From NCBI RefSeq assembly GCF_003459505.1, contig NZ_QRWD01000007.1, positions 77,904 through 141,903 on the forward strand: DNA of 64,000 nt. The letters are read 5' to 3'. Shown here in pieces: positions 55,917 to 64,000 of this stretch. Below the pieces are notes generated by a model. The model did no database searches. It worked only from the letters and a program-made list of their open reading frames with translations, and was not told the DNA's origin. The position numbers and the translations under genes were made by a program. The DNA is from Collinsella sp. AF20-14LB (GTDB taxonomy: Bacteria > Actinomycetota > Coriobacteriia > Coriobacteriales > Coriobacteriaceae). Every line of letters starts with the position of its first letter. Position 1 is the first letter of the stretch.

Positions 55917-56210
55917 TTACTCCTGGTCGTCGCGACGGACGATCATGTGGCGGACCACAGCGTCGGTGATGCGCAGGACGCGATCAAGCTCGGCGATCTG
56001 GGTAGGATCTGCGTGGAAGTTGATGAGGGTGTAGTCACCATCGGTGAGGTCGTTGATCTCGTAGGCGAGCTTGCGCTTGCCCCACTCGTCAACGGAGTCG
56101 ACCTTGCCAGCGCCCTCAGCGATCGTGGTATCGATACGCTTCATAACAGCGAGACGAGTCTCGGGGTCGAGCGACGGGTCAACAAAGAACAGCAGTTCAT
56201 AAGCCTTCAT
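55917..56210 (-). CDS. rpsF: 30S ribosomal protein S6
   Basis: 97 residues. MKAYELLFFVDPSLDPETR, VDSVDEWGKRKLAYEINDL and VIRHMIVRRDDQE-type end (AVVRHMIVRRDDQE) are typical. ATG 56210 follows GAGGAGGTGAC. First gene of the operon; a hairpin just upstream may be the regulatory leader. Confidence 0.97.
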   Translation of the reverse strand: MKAYELLFFVDPSLDPETRLAVMKRIDTTIAEGAGKVDSVDEWGKRKLAYEINDLTDGDYTLINFHADPTQIAELDRVLRITDAVVRHMIVRRDDQE

Positions 56211-56236
56211 ATTGTCACCTCCTCTGGGCAAATGTG

Positions 56237-56265
56237 GCTTCAGGTCGTGAAGGTGCGCCTGAAGC
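56237..56265 (-). promoter_or_regulatory. Hairpin in the rpsF leader, candidate S6:S18-binding site
   Basis: Perfect eight-base arms GCTTCAGG / CCTGAAGC with a 13-base loop, 27 bases upstream of the rpsF start. Many bacteria regulate this operon by S6:S18 binding to a leader hairpin; this position fits, but I cannot confirm the conserved bulge. Confidence 0.4.
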
Positions 56266-56660
56266 AGGAAAAGACTTGGTAATAATATCTTTCAACCTCC
56301 CAGGCTGCAAGAATATGCAGCTACAACCTCATGACCTCCACATATGTCCATACTCACACGGCGCTTCATGCGTCTTCCAACCAAATGCCGACCAAATGCT
56401 TGACGGATCTGTGGACAAGATACGGCGCTGCGGGGACAAACCAAATCAAACCGCAGGTCAGCAATTGCAAAGCTGTGGTCGCGAAATGCATACCAGTGGT
56501 TCGCAACACCGTTCAAAGATTTTTAAAATTGCTGTCACCTCGTATATAAATACCCATTTTGAACAATTTGCCGTATGCAGCCATGCTGGTCAGAGCCCGT
56601 TTTTGGCCTCCTGGATCCCGTCACGAAGCCAAGCGTTTTAAAAAATGCCAACTTTTCTGT
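56266..56660. other. Gene-free AT-richer stretch before the tRNA-Ser genes
   Basis: No open frame with coding character, no long repeat and no clear tRNA. It must hold the rpsF promoter on the minus strand, but I cannot single it out. Confidence 0.5.
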
Positions 56661-56688
56661 TTGCACTTTGCGGTTCCTCGTGTATACT
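56661..56688 (+). promoter_or_regulatory. Promoter of tRNA-Ser(GGA)
   Basis: TTGCAC and TATACT with a 16-base spacer, placed 16 bases before the tRNA 5' end, a good sigma-70-type match. Confidence 0.7.
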
Positions 56689-56704
56689 GACTTTCGCATT
56701 TAAC

Positions 56705-56795
56705 GGAGAGTTGTCCGAGTGGCCGAAGGAGCACGATTGGAAATCGTGTAGGCGTCAAAAGCGTCTCCAGGGTTCAAATCCCTGACTCTCCGCCA
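56705..56795 (+). tRNA. tRNA-Ser (anticodon GGA)
   Basis: GGAGAGT acceptor arm pairs with ACTCTCC, followed by G and an encoded CCA. Anticodon stem CACGA/TCGTG with loop TTGGAAA gives anticodon GGA (codons UCC/UCU). Long variable arm and GGTTCAAATCC T-loop are typical of serine tRNAs. Confidence 0.95.
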
Positions 56796-56804
56796 GTTAA
56801 TTCC

Positions 56805-56834
56805 AAAGCAGGCCTTCGAGCCTGCTTTGTTTTT
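56805..56834 (+). terminator. Terminator after tRNA-Ser(GGA)
   Basis: AAAGCAGG / CCTGCTTT arms with loop CCTTCGAG, followed by GTTTTT. Confidence 0.88.
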
Positions 56835-56843
56835 ACCCCACGC

Positions 56844-56933
56844 GGAGGGGTGGCAGAGTGGTTGAATGCGGCGGTCTCGAAAACCGTTTGGCCTGTATAA
56901 GGTCACGAGGGTTCGAATCCCTCCTCCTCCGCC
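56844..56933 (+). tRNA. tRNA-Ser (anticodon CGA)
   Basis: Acceptor GGAGGGG pairs with CTCCTCC (one G-U), then G and encoded CCA. Anticodon loop CTCGAAA gives CGA (codon UCG). Variable arm present; T-arm GAGGGTTCGAATCCCTC. It lies 9 bases after the terminator of the previous tRNA and no separate promoter is obvious. Confidence 0.95.
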
Positions 56934-56946
56934 ATTTTGGTTGAGA

Positions 56947-56973
56947 AAGCTCCCGAAAACGGGGGCTTTTTTG
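56947..56973 (+). terminator. Terminator after tRNA-Ser(CGA)
   Basis: AAGCTCCCG / CGGGGGCTT arms (one G-T) with an AAAA loop, followed by TTTTG. Confidence 0.85.
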
Positions 56974-56998
56974 TTTAGAGTCCCTTACAAGCAAATAC

Positions 56999-57023
56999 GG
57001 CGGAGGAGGAGGGATTCGAACCC
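56999..57023 (-). repeat. Inverted 25-bp copy of the tRNA-Ser(CGA) 3' end
   Basis: Exact inverse of 56908-56932 (T-loop to discriminator: GGGTTCGAATCCC then TCCTCCTCCGCC). No 5' half of a tRNA follows on that strand; the cassette repeat begins 13 bases later. It looks like a tRNA remnant or an attachment-site trace. Confidence 0.75.
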
Positions 57024-57035
57024 GCCCTTCCCTCA

Positions 57036-57114
57036 AAAACATGTACGTCAGCCTCCAAAACCGACATTTTTCGACATCTTTGAAGGCTGACGTACACGTT
57101 TGGATTGAGCTCAC
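57036..57114. repeat. 79-bp hairpin repeat, left border of the second nuclease cassette
   Basis: Itself a hairpin (ACATGTACGTCAGCCT ... AGGCTGACGTACACGT) with CGACAT motifs in the loop, plus the inner extension TTGGATTGAGCTCAC. A nearly identical inverted copy is at 58225-58303. It starts ten bases beyond the stop of the gene at 57125. Confidence 0.88.
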
Positions 57115-57124
57115 GGGAGTGGCA

Positions 57125-58132
57125 CTATTCGGAAGGCGCCTCTTCGTCTCGCATGCCTTTCCAGTTGCGGATTAGCGCCTTGCGTAGTTCGTTTTGCTCT
57201 CGCTGGTAACCGGTGTCGGTACAGCGAGGCATGCCGAGCGCTTCGCGAATGTTGTTCATGGCGCGGTGAAAGGCGAGCTGGCTGCCGAACTGAGCCGAAG
57301 TGAGCGTAACGATTCGATATCCCATTTGGGAGAGAACGGCCTCTCGCTCCGCATCTGCTCCCTTGCGCTCGAGCTCATCGTGAAAACCGCCCTTATATTC
57401 GATACCGAGCTCCCTGCGCTTGTAGGTCACGAGCGCATCGATTTTGAGTGTTCGAGCTTTGGCGCAATGCCAGAGACGTTGAGGGATCTCGAGCGGTTTG
57501 TTGAGTTCGATACCTCGGATGCCAACGCCGCCTTCGCTTGTTGGGAGCGAGAGGGCGATTGCCGAAGCGGTCTCCATAGGCGAGGCCGAGTGATCGTAGA
57601 TGTGCCTGAGCGCGAGCCGTGCACGCGTGGCACCGGGTTTGCCGGGGTGCCGATCGAGCAGTTCGGTTATTTCATCCTTGGAGGAAGTGGCTGGTTGCTC
57701 GGCATAAGGGTCGGCGGGATTGAGCCTCATGCGATAATCGCCACAAACTTCATAGCCATATTCGAGATATTCGATCCTATCCATCCATTCGGCGGCGAGC
57801 ACGAAGGTGAAGGCTTCGTCGGTGATAAAGATGCCGGGCGTCAACTCGTTAATATGCTCGTAGGGAAGATTTTGTCCAAGAATGTGGCAAACGACGCCTT
57901 TGGTACGAATTCGCTCAAATTCGAATACAACCGCGATATCGATAGTCTTAAGCATATCGGACGGAATGCCACAGTCGGTAAGGGCCTGTCGTATGCGCGC
58001 AACACGTTGCTGGGTGGAGATGCCTTGTGCGCCTATCTGGTAGTCGTGCCGCGCAAGAGACTGAACCAAATTCTGGGGTGCATGATGGACAAGCCATGCG
58101 GTTTTATGCGAAATGAGAACAGGGGTATCCAT
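57125..58132 (-). CDS. PD-(D/E)XK-like nuclease-family protein of a repeat-flanked cassette
   Basis: 335 residues, cytoplasmic. The C-terminal region has D232 in KIDALVTYK, then E245-Y-K-G-G, H251, then GYRIVTLTSAQF: the D...E-x-K order of the restriction-endonuclease-like fold (DUF559/Vsr-like), with all three key positions kept. SASPMET (182-188) and an N-terminal H83...LPYE motif match the protein at 7319-8446, with similar spacings. No helix-turn-helix or membrane segment is visible. AGAGG lies six bases before the ATG. The gene stands between two 79-bp inverted hairpin repeats next to tRNA-Ser. Role unknown; a mobile nuclease, a defence protein or an antitoxin-like partner are all open. 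Confidence 0.75.
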   Translation of the reverse strand: MDTPVLISHKTAWLVHHAPQNLVQSLARHDYQIGAQGISTQQRVARIRQALTDCGIPSDMLKTIDIAVVFEFERIRTKGVVCHILGQNLPYEHINELTPGIFITDEAFTFVLAAEWMDRIEYLEYGYEVCGDYRMRLNPADPYAEQPATSSKDEITELLDRHPGKPGATRARLALRHIYDHSASPMETASAIALSLPTSEGGVGIRGIELNKPLEIPQRLWHCAKARTLKIDALVTYKRRELGIEYKGGFHDELERKGADAEREAVLSQMGYRIVTLTSAQFGSQLAFHRAMNNIREALGMPRCTDTGYQREQNELRKALIRNWKGMRDEEAPSE

Positions 58133-58224
58133 TGAGAGCCTCTCGCTCTGAGCCGGTATCCAACTCTTATGTCCGTTGAAGTGGGGAAATATACCGGATG
58201 TGAGTAAATCAACTCACTCATGCT

Positions 58225-58303
58225 GTGAGCTCAATCCAAACATGTACGTCAGCCTCCAAAGATGTCGGAAAATGTCGTTTTTGGAGGGTGACGTACATGT
58301 TTT
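58225..58303. repeat. 79-bp hairpin repeat, right border of the second nuclease cassette
   Basis: Inverted copy of 57036-57114 with about six differences: GTGAGCTCAATCC, then ACATGTACGTCAGCCTCC, GATGTCGGAAAATGTCG, and GGAGGGTGACGTACATGT. It lies 92 bases upstream of the nuclease-like gene's start. Confidence 0.88.
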
Positions 58304-58436
58304 GGACCCCTGGCATTCCAGTAACGCCACGCCCGCGCCCAGTCCCTACCGTTTGCCGAGCAATAGGGTCTCAATCGCCTCCAACCATGTACTATGTACG
58401 GGCATTGTTCAAACCCGAGAATCAAAGGACCTCATC

Positions 58437-59126
58437 TTGCCCGTCGTCGCCGCTATGACTGTTACTTCACACGCCTCGGATGCCATGGTCGCTATCCCAT
58501 TTTGGCTCGAGATGTTCGCCGTTGTCGCGGCATCGATCTCGGGCGTGCTGGTCGCTCGCGAGCACAAGCTCGACCTGGTGGGCGCGGTCGCGCTCGCGGT
58601 GGTCTGCGGTCTGGGCGGCGGTCTTTTGCGCGATATGACGCTCCAGGTCGGCAACGTCTACATCCTCAACCAGCCCATGGCACTACCGCTCTCCATCGCC
58701 ACAGCCGCCATCATCTATATCTTCCCGGCAATCGTCGATAAGCCCGAAAAACTCATTCCCCTGCTCGACATCATCTCGGTCGGCATCTATGCGGCCACCG
58801 GCGCGGACAAGGCGCTGGTCTACGGATTTGCACCCGCCGTGTGCATCATGATGGGCTTTTTCACCGCCGTGGGCGGCGGCATGCTGCGCGACGGCTTTAT
58901 GGGCGTGGTCCCGGGCATTTTCCAACGCACCAACTTCTATGCCATCGCGGCCATCGCCGGATCGGCAAGCTATGTAGCCCTCGTCATGAGCGGCCTCATG
59001 AGCAATGTTGCCGCGCTGGTCGTATGCGTTGTGGTGACCATGGGGCTGCGCTGGCTATCACTGCGCTTTGACATCAAAAGCCCTACCGAGGAAGACATCG
59101 CGCGCTTTTTGCACCGTAAAAAGTAG
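58437..59126 (+). CDS. TRIC/UPF0126-family cation channel
   Basis: 229 residues with seven membrane helices in two similar halves. VGAVALAVVCGLGGGLLRDM and MMGFFTAVGGGMLRDGFMG are the twin G-G-G-x-x-R-D motifs of UPF0126/TRIC proteins, which form homotrimeric K+-permeable channels. The start is taken as TTG 58437 because AAAGGA precedes it; ATG 58455 has no ribosome site. Stands alone. Confidence 0.9.
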   Translation: MPVVAAMTVTSHASDAMVAIPFWLEMFAVVAASISGVLVAREHKLDLVGAVALAVVCGLGGGLLRDMTLQVGNVYILNQPMALPLSIATAAIIYIFPAIVDKPEKLIPLLDIISVGIYAATGADKALVYGFAPAVCIMMGFFTAVGGGMLRDGFMGVVPGIFQRTNFYAIAAIAGSASYVALVMSGLMSNVAALVVCVVVTMGLRWLSLRFDIKSPTEEDIARFLHRKK

Positions 59127-59195
59127 GTAGCACAGCACAACCCCTCGAAATGCAACCGAGAGATTCTTTTAGAGCGCCCGCGCGTTGGGTACCCT

Positions 59196-59220
59196 GTTAG
59201 ATACCTGTCGAGTATCTAAC
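59196..59220 (+). promoter_or_regulatory. GTTAGATAC/GTATCTAAC inverted repeat before the bactofilin-like gene
   Basis: Perfect nine-base arms with a seven-base spacer ending right at the GAAGGA ribosome site of the gene at 59233. It could be a repressor operator or an mRNA hairpin that affects translation. Confidence 0.55.
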
Positions 59221-59232
59221 GAAGGATTCACT

Positions 59233-60378
59233 ATGCCTTGCAACCAAGTACCGTCGATCCGGCGCCACAAAACGCAGGCCCGCATCACCATCCTATTCGC
59301 GCTGATTGCGCTCGCGCTCACCGCACTTCCTACGGTGTCGTTCGCCGGCACCGACACCGCGGGAAACGTGCTCGCAACCGAAGTTGACTCAACTCCGTCC
59401 GGTATCGAAGGCGACCTGTACTGGGCCGGCCAAAGTCTCAACCTAGACGACGCCTCCATCGGCCGCGATATTATCGCGGCGGGTGAGAGCCTGTCGATTC
59501 GCGATTGCACCGTAGGCGGCGCCGTTCGTCTGGCGGCACGCACCATCGATATCGCCAAAACCGCAATCGATGGCAGCGTCACGGTGGCCGGCCAGCACGT
59601 CGTGCTCAACACCGGCAGCACCGCTAACTGTTTTTACGCGGCGGGCGAAACGGTCGCCCTGCGCGGCTCCGCCAAATCGGCGGCGCTTGCCGGCGACACC
59701 GTTACCATCGACGGCACCGTCGATGGCAATGTTGAAGTCTGGGCCGACAAGCTCATCCTGGGTAAAAACGCCCGCATCACCGGCACGGTGAACGCCCACG
59801 TCTCACAGGACCCCGAGCGGGCCGAGGGCGCCCAGGTTGGAGCCCTCAAGATCGACCGGACCGAGAACGAGAACACCTCTACGGTCAACGACATGATCGG
59901 CGGCATCGTTGCCGCAGCGCTTTCCACCTGCTTTGTCGCTATCCTGCTTGAGCTTGTCTTTCCGCGCGCAACCGCCAGCGCCGCCGGCATGCTCCATCAG
60001 CATCCCATGCCACTGTGGGTAAGTGGCCTTCTGGGCACGGTCGCCATCGCTCCCGCCGTCCTGCTGCTTATCATCTCGATTGCAGGCCTGTCGCTCGCCG
60101 GAGCCCTCATGTGCAGCATCATCGGCATCGCTTTGGTCTCGGCGGCATTTACGGGTACCGCGATCGCACGCATGGTCGGACACAACCAAAACCGCTTCGC
60201 CATGGCCGCCGCGGGCGGTATCGTCGCGGGCGCACTCACGACACTTCCTCTTATGGGCAACTTTGTCAGCGGCGTAGCCTTCGTCTTCACGCTCGGCTAC
60301 GTCATCCAAATCATTTGGCACAACGCCCACCTCAAGCCGCAGCAGCCGGCTAACACGCCAGGCCTTCCCACCGCCTAA
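59233..60378 (+). CDS. Bactofilin-like secreted/membrane protein
   Basis: 381 residues. Signal peptide or first helix about 18-38 (ITILFALIALALTALPTVSFA). Residues 50-195 are a run of short beta repeats (GDLYWAGQSLNL, GRDIIAAGESLSI, GAVRLAARTIDI, GSVTVAGQHVVL, GDTVTIDGTVDGNVEVWADKL), like polymer-forming bactofilin helices. The last 170 residues hold about four membrane helices. Possibly an envelope scaffold; function unproven. ATG 59233 follows GAAGGA. Confidence 0.7.
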   Translation: MPCNQVPSIRRHKTQARITILFALIALALTALPTVSFAGTDTAGNVLATEVDSTPSGIEGDLYWAGQSLNLDDASIGRDIIAAGESLSIRDCTVGGAVRLAARTIDIAKTAIDGSVTVAGQHVVLNTGSTANCFYAAGETVALRGSAKSAALAGDTVTIDGTVDGNVEVWADKLILGKNARITGTVNAHVSQDPERAEGAQVGALKIDRTENENTSTVNDMIGGIVAAALSTCFVAILLELVFPRATASAAGMLHQHPMPLWVSGLLGTVAIAPAVLLLIISIAGLSLAGALMCSIIGIALVSAAFTGTAIARMVGHNQNRFAMAAAGGIVAGALTTLPLMGNFVSGVAFVFTLGYVIQIIWHNAHLKPQQPANTPGLPTA

Positions 60379-60385
60379 CCACCAA

Positions 60386-60418
60386 CCACCACAAAGGGGA
60401 CAGGCACCTTTGTGGTGG
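60386..60418. repeat. CCACCACAAAGG/CCTTTGTGGTGG hairpin, copy 3
   Basis: Perfect 12-base arms with loop GGACAGGCA. Same family as 12119-12160 and 12451-12496. It follows the bactofilin-like gene by eight bases and may act as its terminator. Confidence 0.8.
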
Positions 60419-60444
60419 CGTAGGCCGCCTCAATCCCCATGCAC

Positions 60445-60480
60445 CAAAAAGGGCGCCGACCATTGCGGTCGACGCCCTTT
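60445..60480 (-). terminator. Terminator after typA
   Basis: Minus-strand AAAGGGCGTCGACC / GGTCGGCGCCCTTT arms with one mismatch, followed by TTGG; 27 bases past the stop. Confidence 0.85.
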
Positions 60481-60506
60481 CTCATTAAAGCTATAAAGCC
60501 CGGCGC

Positions 60507-62345
<1,839 letters not shown>

Positions 62346-62462
62346 GTAGTTCCCCTATCTTCTATCCATATACAAACGGCACGCGTATGCGGCCCGCCCA
62401 GCGATACAACGCTCAGCGGGAATATTGAGCCTTTTACCGAAAACTCGTTTATTTTAGCGATT

Positions 62463-62912
62463 TTAGATAAGAGGGGTTTCCTCACCTGCAGGTTCAGGGT
62501 CGCTCCACATAAAACCATCGCCGGCACCCATGCCCTCATACAGCACGTATGCCGAAAAACCGCTCTCGAGCGTGGTTTCGAAGAAGCTCACGAGCAGGGC
62601 GTCGTGATAGCCGCCGTCAATTTCGACACAACCGGTGTAGCCGATGGCATAGCGGGCGATGCGGCCCAGGCCCTCGTCCTTAAGACCCATCTTGTGCTCG
62701 GAGATAAAGTTGGTGGCCGCCTCGAGGCATGCCTCTTCGCCGTCCTCGTCGAGCGCCGCCAGATATCGGTTGGAAGCAGCGTCCTCGATCGCCACAACTA
62801 CGCCCGGGTTCTCGCCGGCGGCAAGGTCGTCCAAGAACGCACCAATCAGGTCACACACCATGGCGTCGAGCTCGGCGGAGACGTTACCGGCGTCCTGCAT
62901 ATCCTGTGCCAT
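62463..62912 (-). CDS. Conserved-looking acidic protein, unknown function
   Basis: 149 residues, acidic, no signal or membrane helix. It reads as a small alpha/beta domain (MVCDLIGAFLDDLAAGENPG, VVVAIEDAASNRYLAALDED, CVEIDGGYHDALLVSFFETT). No family recognised. Between typA and a small membrane protein gene. Confidence 0.65.
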   Translation of the reverse strand: MAQDMQDAGNVSAELDAMVCDLIGAFLDDLAAGENPGVVVAIEDAASNRYLAALDEDGEEACLEAATNFISEHKMGLKDEGLGRIARYAIGYTGCVEIDGGYHDALLVSFFETTLESGFSAYVLYEGMGAGDGFMWSDPEPAGEETPLI

Positions 62913-62942
62913 CTTTAGACCTTCCCATCGAGTCTGGCGTCG

Positions 62943-63299
62943 TTACAGTTCTTGTGCCTCGGCAGCGATCTTGGCGGCAGCGTCGCGGGCGCGCATCATA
63001 TCCATCGCGCGCTTGTCGAGTACCTTGATCTGGTTGGTCAGCATTACTGCATCGACCACACCCCAGATTACCAAGCCTGTTGAAATCGAAAACCCAAGCG
63101 CACCAACTGTACCACGAAGGCGCGAGCAGATTGCCGCGACAAGGGCGGAGACGACAACCATCTTGATAAACGAGCCGCGGCGCTCGCGAAGCGTGCGGGC
63201 CTGCGTCACATAGGCAATGCGTGCCGCCTCGGATGCCTCCGAGCGCATCTGGGCCTCGCGCGCAATGGCCGCCGCCTCAGCCGACATACCGCTGGCCAT
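62943..63299 (-). CDS. Small membrane protein, unknown function
   Basis: 118 residues from ATG 63299, chosen because GGAGTG precedes it; ATG 63332, directly after the previous stop, is the alternative. Ala/Arg-rich helix (AEAAAIAREAQMRSEASEAARIA in parts), two hydrophobic helices (IKMVVVSALVAAICS, GFSISTGLVIWGVVDAVML) and a C-terminal charged helix. Likely co-transcribed with the BFN gene upstream. Confidence 0.6.
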   Translation of the reverse strand: MASGMSAEAAAIAREAQMRSEASEAARIAYVTQARTLRERRGSFIKMVVVSALVAAICSRLRGTVGALGFSISTGLVIWGVVDAVMLTNQIKVLDKRAMDMMRARDAAAKIAAEAQEL

Positions 63300-63332
63300 C
63301 AGCGAACACTCCGCAACCCTGCCGCCCCGCAT

Positions 63333-63833
63333 TTAGAAGTCATCGGGGGAGAGCGTATGGACGAACTCGTCGAACTTCTCGAACTCCTGCTCGTCGTCGA
63401 CATCCTCGGCGTGGGTGGAAACAGTGCCCAGGCGATTCATGATGTCGTCCTCCACAAACATGGGAGCATTGCTGCGCACGGCAAGGGCAATGGCATCACT
63501 GGGACGAGCGTCGATCTTGCGCTCTTCGCCATCGGCCAGTACGACGATCGTCGCGTAGAACACCGGCGGCTCGGCGCGAACGATCTCGATGCGCTCGAGC
63601 TTGGCGCCCAGGGCGTCAACGGTATCGAGCAACAGGTCATGGGTGATCGGGCGCTCGGCGCGGCCGCTATCGATGCCGCGGCTGATGGCAGCAGCTTCAA
63701 ACGAACCAGTCTGAATGGAAAGGGAACGCAGCGGCGCGGGCGAGTCCGATTTGCTGCTGCGCTCACGAAGCACGATAAGCGATGGCACGGGACCGGCGGC
63801 CATGACGATGGTCTCTATGTCGACACGAACCAT
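63333..63833 (-). CDS. Bifunctional nuclease (BFN/DUF151) family protein
   Basis: 166 residues. The DUF151 core reads SLIVLRERSSKSDSPAPLRSLSIQTGSFEAAAI (in parts), then FYATIVVLADGEERKIDARPSDAIALAVR, whose K-I-D-A-R-P-S-D-A-I-A-L-A block is the family hallmark. Related proteins have DNase/RNase activity in plants; the bacterial role is unclear. ATG 63833 follows GGAGGTGTTCC. Confidence 0.88.
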   Translation of the reverse strand: MVRVDIETIVMAAGPVPSLIVLRERSSKSDSPAPLRSLSIQTGSFEAAAISRGIDSGRAERPITHDLLLDTVDALGAKLERIEIVRAEPPVFYATIVVLADGEERKIDARPSDAIALAVRSNAPMFVEDDIMNRLGTVSTHAEDVDDEQEFEKFDEFVHTLSPDDF

Positions 63834-63926
63834 GGAACACCTCCGGTACGTAGCGGTTAACACGCGGCAGCCCGCCGCATTGAATAGCTATACTACCCAA
63901 TCTTTCGCACAGCACACAAAATCAAA

Positions 63927-63953
63927 GTAGTTAATTTGGGACGGGGCTTTTTT
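63927..63953. repeat. AATTTGGGACGGGGC repeat, second copy
   Basis: GTAGTTAATTTGGGACGGGG followed by CTTTTTTG matches the loop and left arm of the hairpin at 25760-25796. The remaining bases to 64000 carry nothing I can name. Confidence 0.5.
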
Positions 63954-64000
63954 GAGGCTTATAGGACAAAATGTGTGTCCCGATAGAACATCCGTTTCCA

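Noticed and set aside
56292..56516. Small minus-strand gene in the rpsF upstream gap
   Set aside because: 74 residues with no ribosome site, no recognisable pattern, and in the leader/promoter region.
56999..57023. Third tRNA-Ser gene on the minus strand
   Set aside because: Only the 3' quarter is present; no D-arm or anticodon arm upstream.

Overview
The window looks like a chromosomal segment of a Collinsella-like gut actinobacterium (Coriobacteriia). This is inferred from high-GC coding sequence, the gene content (a LuxR regulator divergent from an MFS carrier, an NfnAB-type bifurcating transhydrogenase, a cytidylate-kinase-like protein, an actinobacterial sortase and a giant mucin-type glycosidase) and many GGGACAG-containing intergenic hairpins. 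Most genes between 12.5 and 56.2 kb lie on the minus strand.

Layout. 0-4.2 kb: truncated MFS carrier, divergent LuxR regulator, and an ECF transporter module (fused double ATPase plus EcfT). 4.3-9.4 kb: the glmU-prs-pth housekeeping group, interrupted between prs and pth by a cassette holding a nuclease-like gene between two 204-bp inverted-ended elements. 9.8-12 kb: nfnA-nfnB. 12.1-12.5 kb: an alternating-orientation repeat array. 12.5-20 kb: a cytidylate-kinase-like gene, a four-gene polar amino acid ABC operon, YqeY, a parvulin foldase, a stand-alone PTS EIIA and a toxin-antitoxin pair. 20-27.3 kb: purN-purM-purF, a membrane protein, a MoaE-like gene, class B sortase and purE. 27.5-34 kb: one 2137-residue secreted, wall-anchored GH31 enzyme. 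34.4-39.4 kb: MarR, a small membrane protein, a mannose-family PTS operon and its GntR regulator. 39.6-44.3 kb: carAB. 44.5-52.5 kb: a membrane protein, an ABC exporter, a NUDIX hydrolase, purD, purA and dnaB. 52.6-54.4 kb: a transposon-like element with an ISXO2/IS1595-type transposase and a LinA-like nucleotidyltransferase. 54.5-56.2 kb: rpsF-ssb-rpsR-rplI. 56.7-58.3 kb: two tRNA-Ser genes, a tRNA fragment and a second nuclease-like cassette. 58.4-63.9 kb: a TRIC/UPF0126 channel, a bactofilin-like membrane protein, typA and three small genes.

How they fit together. The pur genes (N, M, F, E, D, A), prs and carAB supply PRPP, purines, carbamoyl phosphate and hence pyrimidines and arginine. 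The GH31 enzyme, the sortase, the PTS and its GntR regulator suggest host-glycan or sugar use. NfnAB would link NADH, ferredoxin and NADPH pools in fermentation.

The most unusual signal is a pair of clearly related but diverged proteins (7319-8446 and 57125-58132) with a PD-(D/E)XK-like D...E-Y-x-G motif. Each gene sits between its own pair of hairpin-forming repeats and each is placed between housekeeping or tRNA genes. This resembles a family of small mobile or selfish cassettes. Several families of structured intergenic repeats, some with compensating changes in their stems, form the second unexplained layer.
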